Below are positions 15,336 through 23,895 of a stretch of 64,000 nt of DNA, one piece after another (position 1 is the first letter of the stretch; every line of letters starts with the position of its first letter). The stretch spans positions 1 through 64,000 of the forward strand of contig NZ_MSMP01000019.1 of the NCBI RefSeq assembly GCF_001936575.1, read 5' to 3'. The notes beneath the pieces are model-generated. The model was given only the letters and a program-made list of their open reading frames with translations. It did not search any database and had not been told where the DNA came from. Source of the stretch: Tenacibaculum agarivorans. Lineage in GTDB: Bacteria; Bacteroidota; Bacteroidia; Flavobacteriales; Flavobacteriaceae. Position numbers and translations under genes: made by a program.

Positions 15336-15360
15336 AAAGCTCCTTCGGGAGCTTTTTTTA
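15336..15360 (+). terminator. Rho-independent terminator
   Basis: AAAGCTCC-TTCG-GGAGCTTT with the stable TTCG tetraloop followed by a T-run, after the DUF2958 gene. Confidence 0.9.
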
Positions 15361-15432
15361 TGTTTAAAGAAAAATTACTGTGATATCTATTTTGATGTTA
15401 TACACAAAATAAGTAATCAAAATTTATATTTT

Positions 15433-15681
15433 ATGGAACTACATCAAGCAGTAGAATTAGCAAAGACATCTTTTGCAAAAGAGTTTCCTCATTTCCTTTC
15501 TTTTATGTTTACCGAGATTAGAGTATTATACGATGCTTCTGAATTCGCATTGATTGTTGGAGATAAGAAAAATAGCAGATGTTTAGAATTGAAAGCAAAA
15601 AAGCTCTCCAATAGTTTAGAAAACATCATAAAACATTACTCAGTATCTTCTTTTATTTACTCAGAGAAAAAGGAAAAATAA
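15433..15681 (+). CDS. Small helical protein, tandem paralog a
   Basis: 82 residues, all helical by appearance. It shares FAKEFPH near the N-terminus, the spacing of E..L..A.E..L, and a final LS..I....YS with the next gene, so the two are tandem paralogs. It ends 1 bp before that gene, so they are co-transcribed. Function unknown; small helical cargo next to a methyltransferase. Confidence 0.6.
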   Translation: MELHQAVELAKTSFAKEFPHFLSFMFTEIRVLYDASEFALIVGDKKNSRCLELKAKKLSNSLENIIKHYSVSSFIYSEKKEK

Positions 15682-15682
15682 T

Positions 15683-15925
15683 ATGAAAGGAGAACATTTT
15701 ACCTACCTCACGGATGAAAGCAAAAAAGAAGAGCTCTTTGCTAAAGAATTTCCCCACATTTATAATTTCGTGGTGAAAGAAAAACAGTTTTTAGATTTTG
15801 CAGCAGAACTCTCTTTGTGTTATCAGGATGAAGAAAGTTGTAGGCTCTTAAACAAAGAATCTGAAGAGCTGTCTATTGCCATTTCATTTCTCTGTAAAAG
15901 GTACTCAATGGATTTGTTTGAATGA
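15683..15925 (+). CDS. Small helical protein, tandem paralog b
   Basis: 80 residues, paralog of the preceding gene (FAKEFPHIYNF, then LDFAAELSL and LSIAISFLCKRYS). Ends just before a terminator. Tandem duplication of a small helical protein may mean a heterodimer; this is inference. Confidence 0.6.
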   Translation: MKGEHFTYLTDESKKEELFAKEFPHIYNFVVKEKQFLDFAAELSLCYQDEESCRLLNKESEELSIAISFLCKRYSMDLFE

Positions 15926-15968
15926 TTTTACCTTAAAATATGTTCAAATAACTATTGTGTGCAAATTG

Positions 15969-15998
15969 AAAAGTCCTTTCGAATGAAGGGACTTTTTT
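15969..15998 (+). terminator. Rho-independent terminator
   Basis: AAAAGTCCTTTC / GAAGGGACTTTT hairpin with T-run, 44 bp after the 80-residue gene. Confidence 0.85.
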
Positions 15999-16133
15999 GA
16001 TATCTAGTGATAAATTCATAGAAACAAATAAATGTTCTCTGATATCCAGTATCTATTTGCTGACATCCAGCAGTAAAATTACTGGATATCAATAGTAAAT
16101 AAACCTTATCAAGGTATACGTGTAATTTACTAT
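15999..16133. repeat. Cluster of GATATC-containing boxes and two nested palindromes upstream of methyltransferase
   Basis: Boxes near TGATATCCAGTA occur at 15999 (gatatctagtgata), 16040 (tgatatccagtatc), 16060 (tgacatccagcagt) and inverted at 16079-16090. GATATCCAGTA 16041-16051 pairs perfectly with TACTGGATATC 16080-16090 around a small TGCTG/CAGCA hairpin. A second nested palindrome follows: ATAGTAAAT 16092-16100 with ATTTACTAT 16125-16133, inner ACCTT-ATC-AAGGT. The same 14-mer as at 16040 recurs inverted at 17184-17197. Candidate operators, iterons or transfer-origin sites. Confidence 0.65.
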
Positions 16134-16212
16134 TTAAGTACGTTGGTATTTTATTTATGGAGAATCAAAAACCTAAGCTATAAGATAGGTCTATTTCCTA
16201 ATTATATATTAC

Positions 16213-17007
16213 ATGCTAAAAACTCCTATTTCGTATTATGGAGGTAAACAAAGGTTGGCTAAAACTATTATCAGTCTTATTCCAGATCATACTTTATATG
16301 CTGAACCCTTTTTAGGAGGTGGTGCAGTCTTTTGGGCAAAACCACCGAGTAAGATAGAGGTGATTAATGATGTTAATGAGGAGCTTATCAATTTTTATTT
16401 CGTATCAAAACATCACTACAAAGAATTAGAAAAACTCATCCAAAGTACGCTCCATAGTAGAACCCAACATCGAGAAGCACAGGTTATTTATAAAACCCCT
16501 TCTTTATTTACCAAAATTCAGAGAGCCTGGGCAGTTTGGGTATTAGCTTCTCAAAGTTATGGTTCTATATTAACCGCATCATGGGGAAGTACAAAGAAGA
16601 ACAATTCTATGGCTTTAAAAATATTCAATAAGAAGAAATCCTTTATAAAGGATTATACTGATCGCCTTGAAAAGGTACAGATAGAAAATACGTATGCGCT
16701 AAGAATAATAAGATATAAGGATTCGGAAGATACTTTTTTCTATTGTGATCCTCCTTACATAAATAGTGATCAAGGACATTACGAAGGATATACCAAAGAG
16801 AACTTTAAAGCTTTGTTAGAAGCTTTAAAAAACATAAAAGGTAAGTTTCTGCTCAGTAGCTACCCTAGTTCTTTATTAGATGAATATACTAAAGAAAACG
16901 GTTGGTGTCAGAAAAAGATGAGTAGTCAGGTAGCTGTAGCAACAAGGAATAAAAAACCTAATAAAACTAAGATAGAGGTTCTAACAGCTAATTATCCGTT
17001 AGATTAA
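16213..17007 (+). CDS. D12-class DNA adenine methyltransferase
   Basis: 264 residues. Motif I ISYYGGKQRLA near the start, FLGGGAVFW next, and the catalytic FFYCDPPYI (motif IV, DPPY) near residue 178 identify a Dam/D12-class N6-adenine methyltransferase. No restriction enzyme gene is adjacent, so it is an orphan; on mobile elements such enzymes protect incoming DNA. Three GATATC sites lie within 215 bp upstream and one just downstream at 17194, so autoregulation through its own target is possible but unproven. Flanked by palindromes on both sides. Confidence 0.9.
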   Translation: MLKTPISYYGGKQRLAKTIISLIPDHTLYAEPFLGGGAVFWAKPPSKIEVINDVNEELINFYFVSKHHYKELEKLIQSTLHSRTQHREAQVIYKTPSLFTKIQRAWAVWVLASQSYGSILTASWGSTKKNNSMALKIFNKKKSFIKDYTDRLEKVQIENTYALRIIRYKDSEDTFFYCDPPYINSDQGHYEGYTKENFKALLEALKNIKGKFLLSSYPSSLLDEYTKENGWCQKKMSSQVAVATRNKKPNKTKIEVLTANYPLD

Positions 17008-17027
17008 TATTGAAAAATATCATGTAG

Positions 17028-17060
17028 AGCACCTTTTATAATTTTAAGAGGTGCTTTTTT
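17028..17060 (+). terminator. Rho-independent terminator
   Basis: AGCACCTT / AAGAGGTGCT hairpin followed by eight T, 20 bp after the methyltransferase gene. Confidence 0.85.
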
Positions 17061-17175
17061 TTAAGTAATGATTATTTAAATGTATTTAATAGGAAGGATA
17101 GCTTCGCAGAATTATTTGGCATAAATTTATTTTGCGCGGGCTATAGCTATTACTATTTTTTTAAGGAGCTATAGG

Positions 17176-17323
17176 CAAGTAAGCGTGATACTGGATATCA
17201 AAGGATAAACCCGTTTGAATCCAGTCTATCACGCAACTTGTGGGAGAGTGCCTCTCCTCAACCTACGCTTTTAAAATCGGAAGATTTTTTATTGATGTCC
17301 AGTAATTTTTTACTGAATGTAAT
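17176..17323. promoter_or_regulatory. Large nested palindrome and inverted boxes in 368-bp gene-free stretch; candidate transfer origin
   Basis: The stretch 17008-17375 has no gene. Palindrome 17176-17240: CAAGT with ACTTG; GCGTGATA 17183-17190 with TATCACGC 17227-17234; CTGGAT 17191-17196 with ATCCAG 17219-17224; TCAAA with TTTGA. It contains an inverted TGATATCCAGTATC identical to 16040-16053. A small GGAGA/TCTCC hairpin and a further inverted pair of the same box (tgatgtccagtaa, 17293; ttactgaatgtaa, 17310) follow. It marks the right limit of the mobilization cargo. Confidence 0.5.
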
Positions 17324-17375
17324 AAACTCATTAACTATGAATTTAGTTTATTTAGAAATGTAAAGAGTTCTAGGA

Positions 17376-18599
17376 TTAATTAAAAACGATATGGTATCCG
17401 TTCTGATCAAGTCCAATATGGCCACAGAATTTAATAGGTTTTAAAAAGTAAGGCTTTTTATAGTAATCTATGTATTGTAACCTAGTTTGACTGATATTAG
17501 GGAGCCTAACTATTCTTCCTCCTTCCCTTAATTGTGAACCAATTTCTAATGTTAAAGAGCATATGTATTTACCAAATATTCCATTACTATGATCCTTAAA
17601 GTAACCAGTTTTATTATAGTAAAATCCAATATTTTCACCTTCTTTAGGCGGGGATAAATCTATAATAGGTATTTGTTCATTAGCTATTCTATAATTCAGA
17701 TCTTTATTGAATTCTAAGATGAGATCATGTAGACAACTAAATTTGAAGTCATGAACGATTTTTCGCCATTTAAACCTTTTTTTAACGAAAAAGGGAAATA
17801 AGTGGTATAAAAGATTTGTTTTTTTATTGATGTAACTTTCTTCAATGTAAAATTTAGGAATAACCCCAAACCATTCAACAATAGCTCCCATTGTTTCTTG
17901 AATGGTATCCATTGAAGTGTTTATATTAGGGTGATATGAGTTAATGTTACGGAATGGATCTTTTTTTGAAAATAATTCCCATTGAATTCCTTCTTTTATT
18001 TTAAATAAAAAAACTTCACAATCATCTGGGAATTTACCATGACCATTTCTCTTTCCTCCATATAAATTGATTCTTTGGAATAAATTTATTCCTTGATCTA
18101 TTGTAATTAATTCTTTTATATTTTGATTGTTTTTAGATGGTAATTCATTCAATTTTTGAGTTAAAAAGTTTATAGACTCGAAAGTATTATTGGGATTTAA
18201 TTCTATTCCATTGAAAGAGCGTAAGAACTCAAATTCATAAGTTAAGTTAGTATTATTTAGAGTTGTTGGGAATATTGTTATTGGAACTATGTGTTTGCTA
18301 TTAATTAAAGACATCTGTACAGCATACTCAACTTCTTGTCTTACATAATCTCTAGAACTGTTTATTTTATACCCAAATTGTTCTTTCCTTCCTTTCCATT
18401 TTTCTCCAATAACAATTAATATTACATCAGCCCAATCTAATTTCTTGTGTAAATAAGGGATAAAATATTCACCTACAGGAGTTTTTTCATCATCTATATA
18501 GACTGAGTTTTCTCCAAAATTGTTTACCAAGGATTTATACAAATTATGACTTTCTATGAATGAGTCTTCTCTTCTGTAGGATATAAATATATTTGGCAT
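17376..18599 (-). CDS. TIR-domain protein with unrecognised C-terminal domain
   Basis: 407 residues. Residues 1-130 are a TIR domain: NIFISYRRED opening, VYIDDEKTPVGE box, WADVILIVIG and the candidate catalytic Glu in DYVRQEVEYA (E89). The remaining 270 residues contain GGKRNGHGKFPDDCEVF and a central aromatic-rich region that I do not recognise; it could sense a trigger or be a substrate-binding module. It is the last gene of the eight-gene immune run, 5 bp after the TIR-WD40 gene. A NAD-consuming abortive-infection role is inferred from the TIR fold. Confidence 0.75.
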   Translation of the reverse strand: MPNIFISYRREDSFIESHNLYKSLVNNFGENSVYIDDEKTPVGEYFIPYLHKKLDWADVILIVIGEKWKGRKEQFGYKINSSRDYVRQEVEYAVQMSLINSKHIVPITIFPTTLNNTNLTYEFEFLRSFNGIELNPNNTFESINFLTQKLNELPSKNNQNIKELITIDQGINLFQRINLYGGKRNGHGKFPDDCEVFLFKIKEGIQWELFSKKDPFRNINSYHPNINTSMDTIQETMGAIVEWFGVIPKFYIEESYINKKTNLLYHLFPFFVKKRFKWRKIVHDFKFSCLHDLILEFNKDLNYRIANEQIPIIDLSPPKEGENIGFYYNKTGYFKDHSNGIFGKYICSLTLEIGSQLREGGRIVRLPNISQTRLQYIDYYKKPYFLKPIKFCGHIGLDQNGYHIVFN

Positions 18600-18604
18600 G
18601 TAAA

Positions 18605-21226
18605 CTATTTTTTTATAAAGTTTATTTTATGTTTTGGATTACATAATAAGCTATCATATGTTTTTATAAGCCAATTAATGTCTTTGGGAATAAAATTTAC
18701 ATCACAATCATTAGCTCCTAGTGCTTGGTCTCTGCAAGTATATCGTATAATCCAGTCCTTTTTTTCTTTGAATCCATGTGATCGATACTTGTATAGGTCT
18801 TTAATTTTCCAACCTTTTACTTTTTTTAATATTTCTTTTTGATTTTTAATTAATTTTTCATCCTTGATATTTTCGACAGTAGAGTATTCTATAAATTTTG
18901 GTTCTGAACCACTTAGGTCAATTTTATAATAAATTTTAAATTTATTGGAATTTGTTACTACCTCTGAATAAAGTAGATTTTTTTTGATTTTTAATGATAT
19001 GAACTGACGGTGATTATTGATGAGGTTAAAGTCATAATGATTCCATGATTTTGTATTCCATATTCTGATATTTTCTGAATTTAATAAAGCCAACCATTTA
19101 CCTTTTTTAGAAAACTCTATACCATGAATGTGTCCGGGAGAACTGTCGAGTATTTTTTTATAACCAGTTATAGGATTTCTTAATTCTACTCCATGTAAAG
19201 CTTTTTCTTTTTCAGTAAAAGGAACTGCTAACCAATTAGAATTTTTATCTACTGCTCCTTTCGGTTTATATATTCTTTTTGAATTAGAATTAAATGTCCA
19301 ATTTACTCTTGGTGCTGGCTTAGAACTCCAATGCTTAAAATCTTTTGTACTGCTTGAGTATAAGCCAAGTTTTGAACTATAAATTTGATTAGCTTGTTTA
19401 CCTTTTCCTATTACTTCATTAGTTGATATATCTAAGATACTCATGGCATCTTCTTTATTAACTATTGCTAAATATTTATCTCCAGGTAAAAAAGTCATAT
19501 GTTTAATAGGAATTTCTCCATTAAATATAACTCTACGACTTTTGGTAGGGATGTCAGCATCTAAAATCTCAACAGTAACATCAACTTCGTTTTCTGTTCT
19601 CCCCGCAAAAGCTAAAAAGTGTCCATTCTGACTCCAAGTGTAAGAATTAATGACCCATCCGTCAGGGTCAAGCCAAGTGAAGGTAGTTGTATCAGGGCTC
19701 CAAATCCCTAATCTCTTCCTTCTAGAATAGTTTAAAGCAAGGTATTGCTCATCAGGAGACCAATCGGCTCTAGTAAAAACAGGGTCAAAACTTACATAGG
19801 TGTGACTTTCAGGTATTATTATCCCTTCTTTATTTGTAAGTGCTAAACCACTTTTGTAATAAATTGCAGAGGTTTCATTTCTTCTAGTCGCTAATGTTCC
19901 ATAATTACCGTAAAAAAGAGGGCTGTTTTTTTGAGATTCATTAATATAACTTTTTTTGTTTGTCAATAAATCCCATATTATTGATTCTTTTTGGTACTGT
20001 ATTTTGACTTTATAATTGTTTATAAATTGAACCACGGAATAGCCTTTATATTGTTGTGTTTTTCCTATAATATTTAAGGAATTATTCCATAGTTGCAATT
20101 TGTTACTGTTTAATTCTCTACACAATATTCTCCAAGAGCTTTTAGTTGGGATGATCCATGCTTCATCAGTGTTAATAGGCATTGGTTTAACTATAAAAGA
20201 TTTCATATCGTAAACAGCGAGATGATCTTCAATTACATTTTTTAAAAGTATATATGGTTCCTTAAAGTCTAGAATTTGATAATCTTTAATTATATTTTTA
20301 TAATAGAAATTGATTGAAGAAATAGCTTCTAAGAGAAGTTCTTTGTTTTTAGAATCGCTCTCACGTTTATATGCTTTTTTAGCAATTTTAAAGGCTAGAA
20401 CAGGATCGTGTATTAAAGTATCTGAAGCATTATTTCTAATTCTTAAAGTTTCATTTTTATAATTTAATTGAGTTGCTTTATTATCAGCTATTTCTTTTAA
20501 ACGAATAATTTCTGATTTTTCAACTAATACCTGTTCTACCTGTTTATTAGCTTCATTAAGTTTTTTTAAAGACTCTTTTTCTTTTTGTTTTGCTATACTT
20601 GCTTGATTTTCTGCCTTATTTTTCTCTTCTACAGATGCTTTCGCCTCTTTTTTAGCACTGTAAGCTTCATTGCTCTTCTGCTTACTGTATAAAAATGCAA
20701 TTGTGGTGGTTATTAATAGAACAAATAAAGTTAATAATGAAATTTGTCTTAATCTAACGGCTTTCTTAGTGAATTTTAAAGCATTGTGTATTCTATCAAA
20801 AACATCTTTGTCAGGTGCTCCTGATAATAAATTTTTTGATGAATCGTTTATCAATGCTAAACCTTTTATATTTTTATACCAAATAGATTTTTCATTCATA
20901 TTATTTTCTATTGATATAGGAATTAAAGGTTTGTTTTTATTGTTTAATAAAAATAACTCTATTTCTTCAAGGATAGGTTTAGAAAGTTGCGATTCTTTAC
21001 TTCCGATTAATACAAAAGAAGAAGATCTCTTAATTGCATTTTTTATATTTAATGGAAGTTTTTTTCCAGGAGATATGCTAGATAGTTGATCTATATAGCA
21101 TTCGTATCCTTTTTTCATAAAATATGCTGCAATTGCATATCCATAATCTAGACTATCCTTTCTTGAATAAGAAATAAAAATATCATACCCAAATAAGGTT
21201 TTTTTAATTTTATTTATAAATCTCAT
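18605..21226 (-). CDS. TIR - transmembrane - coiled coil - WD40 protein
   Basis: 873 residues. TIR domain at about 13-140 (YDIFISYSRKDS; candidate catalytic Glu in ILEEIELF). One membrane helix at 161-180 (LLTLFVLLITTTIAFLY), then a Lys/Glu/Ala coiled coil at 181-262 and a beta-propeller from about 300 with WSPDEQYLALNYS, WSQNGHFLAFAG and FSKKGKWLALLN blades. The TIR therefore faces the cytoplasm while the propeller lies on the other side of one helix, or the helix is not membrane-spanning. TIR/WD40 fusions are known conflict-system architectures; exact activity is unknown. Confidence 0.8.
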   Translation of the reverse strand: MRFINKIKKTLFGYDIFISYSRKDSLDYGYAIAAYFMKKGYECYIDQLSSISPGKKLPLNIKNAIKRSSSFVLIGSKESQLSKPILEEIELFLLNNKNKPLIPISIENNMNEKSIWYKNIKGLALINDSSKNLLSGAPDKDVFDRIHNALKFTKKAVRLRQISLLTLFVLLITTTIAFLYSKQKSNEAYSAKKEAKASVEEKNKAENQASIAKQKEKESLKKLNEANKQVEQVLVEKSEIIRLKEIADNKATQLNYKNETLRIRNNASDTLIHDPVLAFKIAKKAYKRESDSKNKELLLEAISSINFYYKNIIKDYQILDFKEPYILLKNVIEDHLAVYDMKSFIVKPMPINTDEAWIIPTKSSWRILCRELNSNKLQLWNNSLNIIGKTQQYKGYSVVQFINNYKVKIQYQKESIIWDLLTNKKSYINESQKNSPLFYGNYGTLATRRNETSAIYYKSGLALTNKEGIIIPESHTYVSFDPVFTRADWSPDEQYLALNYSRRKRLGIWSPDTTTFTWLDPDGWVINSYTWSQNGHFLAFAGRTENEVDVTVEILDADIPTKSRRVIFNGEIPIKHMTFLPGDKYLAIVNKEDAMSILDISTNEVIGKGKQANQIYSSKLGLYSSSTKDFKHWSSKPAPRVNWTFNSNSKRIYKPKGAVDKNSNWLAVPFTEKEKALHGVELRNPITGYKKILDSSPGHIHGIEFSKKGKWLALLNSENIRIWNTKSWNHYDFNLINNHRQFISLKIKKNLLYSEVVTNSNKFKIYYKIDLSGSEPKFIEYSTVENIKDEKLIKNQKEILKKVKGWKIKDLYKYRSHGFKEKKDWIIRYTCRDQALGANDCDVNFIPKDINWLIKTYDSLLCNPKHKINFIKK

Positions 21227-21291
21227 AGTTTTGATTTGTTAGTTTTTCTTGAAAAGAATTCAGGGATACTTAGGAACTAATTTTAAACTCC

Positions 21292-22227
21292 TCATTGTTT
21301 TTCTACCAGAATTTCAATCATTGAATCTACTCCGTTTCGAAGAGCTAATTGTTTAATCGTATAAATGAACCGTTCTACTTCACGATTTATTATAGTATCA
21401 TAATCAGGACTCATTGTATTGAAATCATTTGGTAATAAATGAGAAATAGCATAGTTGATTCCTGATAGTGTAGTTGGAAAGTCAACGAAAATCAGCTCAT
21501 TATTGATGATTTCTGTATCAAAATGAATGAATCTAGGACGACCAGCATAATTAAAAGAAACTTTTTGAGTGTCGAAATTACGTTTCAGTTGCTCAAATTG
21601 AAGATTAACATCTGCGCTAAGTCTACTAGGTATTATTACTCTTATTTTACAATTTTCATATCTAGTATTTTTAATTTTGAAACCATTATTTTCAATTAGG
21701 TATTTACATGTAGGAAATAATAGGTTTTCAAAATATCCAGAGGCTAGGGTAGAAGAAGGAAAAAAATTAATTTCTGAAGTTTTTTGATTTTTAAAGAAAT
21801 CTTTAACCCTATTTATAGCTTCAATAAAACTTTCTTGATTGTTTTTTTCAAACTCTACTAATGAAATCCCTGTCATGTCAGATAAGACAGATATATCTTT
21901 ATCTATAACAAAAGCACTTTTTGATAAACCTAATCGACCTATAAATAAACCTAATTCGAATAAAATATTATCCCTTGGTTGTAGTACTACCTTATCACGA
22001 TGTATTACTTTATCATCAGTGGTGCCTAAAAGTATACCAAAGTCGAATTGTAGAGAAGCTTTTAAAAGTGAATTTAAAAAGTTGCTATTTATTTTAAAAA
22101 TTGAAGTTTCCCAAACATTATCATTCCATATTGTAACATCAAACTCTTGATTCAGAATTTCTTTAGCTTTATTTGCAAGTTCTAACTCTTCTGAAGAAGA
22201 ACCTATAAAAATTCTTTTTTTTCTCAT
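21292..22227 (-). CDS. cap12: TIR-STING CBASS effector (Cap12-type)
   Basis: 311 residues. The N-terminal TIR-like domain (1-150: IFIGSSSEELELA; RDNILFELGLFIGRLG with catalytic Glu 91) belongs to the predicted nucleotide-binding TIR group. Residues 158-311 match bacterial STING: LASGYFENLLFP, VIIPSRLSAD, AGRPRFIHFD and IFVDFPTTLSGINYAI. In described systems c-di-GMP binding makes TIR-STING filament and degrade NAD+. The gene overlaps the upstream CD-NTase by 4 bp, the standard pairing. Confident on family; ligand is inferred from relatives. Confidence 0.9.
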   Translation of the reverse strand: MRKKRIFIGSSSEELELANKAKEILNQEFDVTIWNDNVWETSIFKINSNFLNSLLKASLQFDFGILLGTTDDKVIHRDKVVLQPRDNILFELGLFIGRLGLSKSAFVIDKDISVLSDMTGISLVEFEKNNQESFIEAINRVKDFFKNQKTSEINFFPSSTLASGYFENLLFPTCKYLIENNGFKIKNTRYENCKIRVIIPSRLSADVNLQFEQLKRNFDTQKVSFNYAGRPRFIHFDTEIINNELIFVDFPTTLSGINYAISHLLPNDFNTMSPDYDTIINREVERFIYTIKQLALRNGVDSMIEILVEKQ

Positions 22228-23276
22228 AAGATGGTCTTTTTTAAATCTAAAAGGATAAGGTCAATTTCGGTAATCAAGCTTTGTAAGCTCTGAAACTTTT
22301 TGCTATCATCACGGAAAATGAATTCATTACCGTCAACAGATTTTAAGTCATGTGCAAGTTGAGGGTTGTTAGTTAAACGTTTTAATTGATTGTAAATAAC
22401 AGGAACCAATTCATAAAAACTTTTATCGAAATACTTGTTCGTATTTATATCGAAACAAATAGCATTTATATCAAAACTAGAAAGGTTAATCTCCAAATCT
22501 GAATCAACTTTTACATTTTTTAAAAATCGAATCATTTTTTTTAATCGTCCATTGGTCTCTCTACTTTTAGTGTTGATTCTTTGTATGCTTAAAAAAGGGT
22601 AATCTACCTTACCTTTTATATTTAGTTTTTTGTCGTAAACTTGTATACCACGAAAGTCTGGCTCTTTATTTTTCAATATAGCTGTTACATTGTCATACCA
22701 GTTTGCTATAACAATATCAACATCTCTATTAAGACTTTTATTGGTAATTTTAATTGCTTTAGGGTGTGAAATATCACATATATCATATATTGGAAGTAAT
22801 GTGTTTTCAGAACCTATTCGGTTATTTCTTAAATCCTTAATATCATTTGAATACCCTCCTCCATTAAGCTCATTTTTAAGTTTTTCTATTTGAAATGAAT
22901 TTAAAGAAGCTTTTAAGTTTTCGTTAGTTAGTATGTTATTAATAGAAGCCCTATCAAAAGTGTAAAAAGTATTGGCTATAACTAATAAATCAATATCACT
23001 AGTTCCTTTAATATGAGTATTAGTCATAACAGACCCTTGATATTTATAAACGACATTAGTTAAGTTATTTTTTAAATGATTTTGAACTCTCTCTCCAGCT
23101 AACTTACTTTTTTGGGTGTATTCTGGTTCTACTCCTTTCATAGCATAACGTATATACTTTAGTACATCACTGTAGCTGATAGCAGATAATCCAGCTATAA
23201 ATTCTTTTTTGAGAGATATATTTTCAGGGTTGGTTCTTGTTTGTATGTTTTTTATTAATTTTTTATAATCTTTCAT
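22224..23276 (-). CDS. cdnE: CD-NTase (CdnE-type cyclic dinucleotide synthase of CBASS)
   Basis: 350 residues. Nucleotidyltransferase signature QGSVMTNTHIKGTSDIDLLV gives Gly81-Ser82 and Asp94/Asp96; the third metal ligand is in RDVDIVIANW (Asp185 or 187). This is the CD-NTase pattern, and TIR-STING effectors are normally paired with CdnE enzymes making c-di-GMP. The 4-bp overlap with the TIR-STING gene implies coupled translation. No Cap2/Cap3 genes are present, so this is a type I CBASS. Clade assignment to CdnE rests on the partner. Confidence 0.85.
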   Translation of the reverse strand: MKDYKKLIKNIQTRTNPENISLKKEFIAGLSAISYSDVLKYIRYAMKGVEPEYTQKSKLAGERVQNHLKNNLTNVVYKYQGSVMTNTHIKGTSDIDLLVIANTFYTFDRASINNILTNENLKASLNSFQIEKLKNELNGGGYSNDIKDLRNNRIGSENTLLPIYDICDISHPKAIKITNKSLNRDVDIVIANWYDNVTAILKNKEPDFRGIQVYDKKLNIKGKVDYPFLSIQRINTKSRETNGRLKKMIRFLKNVKVDSDLEINLSSFDINAICFDINTNKYFDKSFYELVPVIYNQLKRLTNNPQLAHDLKSVDGNEFIFRDDSKKFQSLQSLITEIDLILLDLKKTIL

Positions 23277-23302
23277 TATATATTTTCTTTTTTCTCTAAA
23301 TA

Positions 23303-23890
23303 TTATTTGGGATATACTTTTATTTTTTTTGAAATAGGGAGATGTCGCTTATTAAATGCCTGATCAATATATTTTTCAGGTTCTCTACAAAAATTATCCC
23401 AGTTAACTAAAACACAATATCTATCATTTTCAGACCAAGCACATTTGTTATGAGGGATGTAGTAGTTGTATGAAAATTCCTTTACTACAGTTTCATCATT
23501 GATATAAACATAATTATGAGAATTACCACATGTAGAGCATCCACCAAAGCCCTTATAAACTTTATTATTCATTGTAGGTAACACAACACCTAGAATACCA
23601 TTTCTAGTATTACCATGACCATTGTATAGAGATGCTTGTAATTCCCTTTTTATAAATCGTTGTTCATCCCAACCTTCGTTTTCAGAACTTTTAGTACCTA
23701 TAAGATGAATGGTGACAGTAGAATCTGATAAGTAATCTTTACGAATTTTTTGCATGATATAATCTTCATACTCAGAATCTATTGCTTCATTTAATGAATT
23801 GTCAATCATGTCTATATCTAAGTTTTTTTGAATGATTTTTTTGTAATACTTGTCTTCTGTTTTAAAAGATATAAAACATTTATGCCTCAT
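23303..23890 (-). CDS. ThsB-like TIR protein (MTH538/DUF1863 family)
   Basis: 195 residues. HKCFISFKTEDKYYK, then IRKDYLSDSTVTIHLIGTKS and the RNGILGVVLPTM strand are typical of the MTH538 TIR-like family that includes Thoeris ThsB. ThsB proteins sense phage and make cyclic ADP-ribose-like signals. No SIR2/SLOG ThsA is nearby; instead a caspase gene is 5 bp upstream, the arrangement reported for caspase-effector (type IV) Thoeris. Cys pairs CSTCGNSH in the second half could be structural. The TIR fold is clear; signal identity is inference. Confidence 0.8.
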   Translation of the reverse strand: MRHKCFISFKTEDKYYKKIIQKNLDIDMIDNSLNEAIDSEYEDYIMQKIRKDYLSDSTVTIHLIGTKSSENEGWDEQRFIKRELQASLYNGHGNTRNGILGVVLPTMNNKVYKGFGGCSTCGNSHNYVYINDETVVKEFSYNYYIPHNKCAWSENDRYCVLVNWDNFCREPEKYIDQAFNKRHLPISKKIKVYPK

Positions 23891-23895
23891 ATCTG

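Noticed and set aside
15999..17323. CRISPR array
   Set aside because: The GATATCCAGT boxes are short, irregularly spaced and inverted; no spacer-repeat periodicity. No cas gene in the window.
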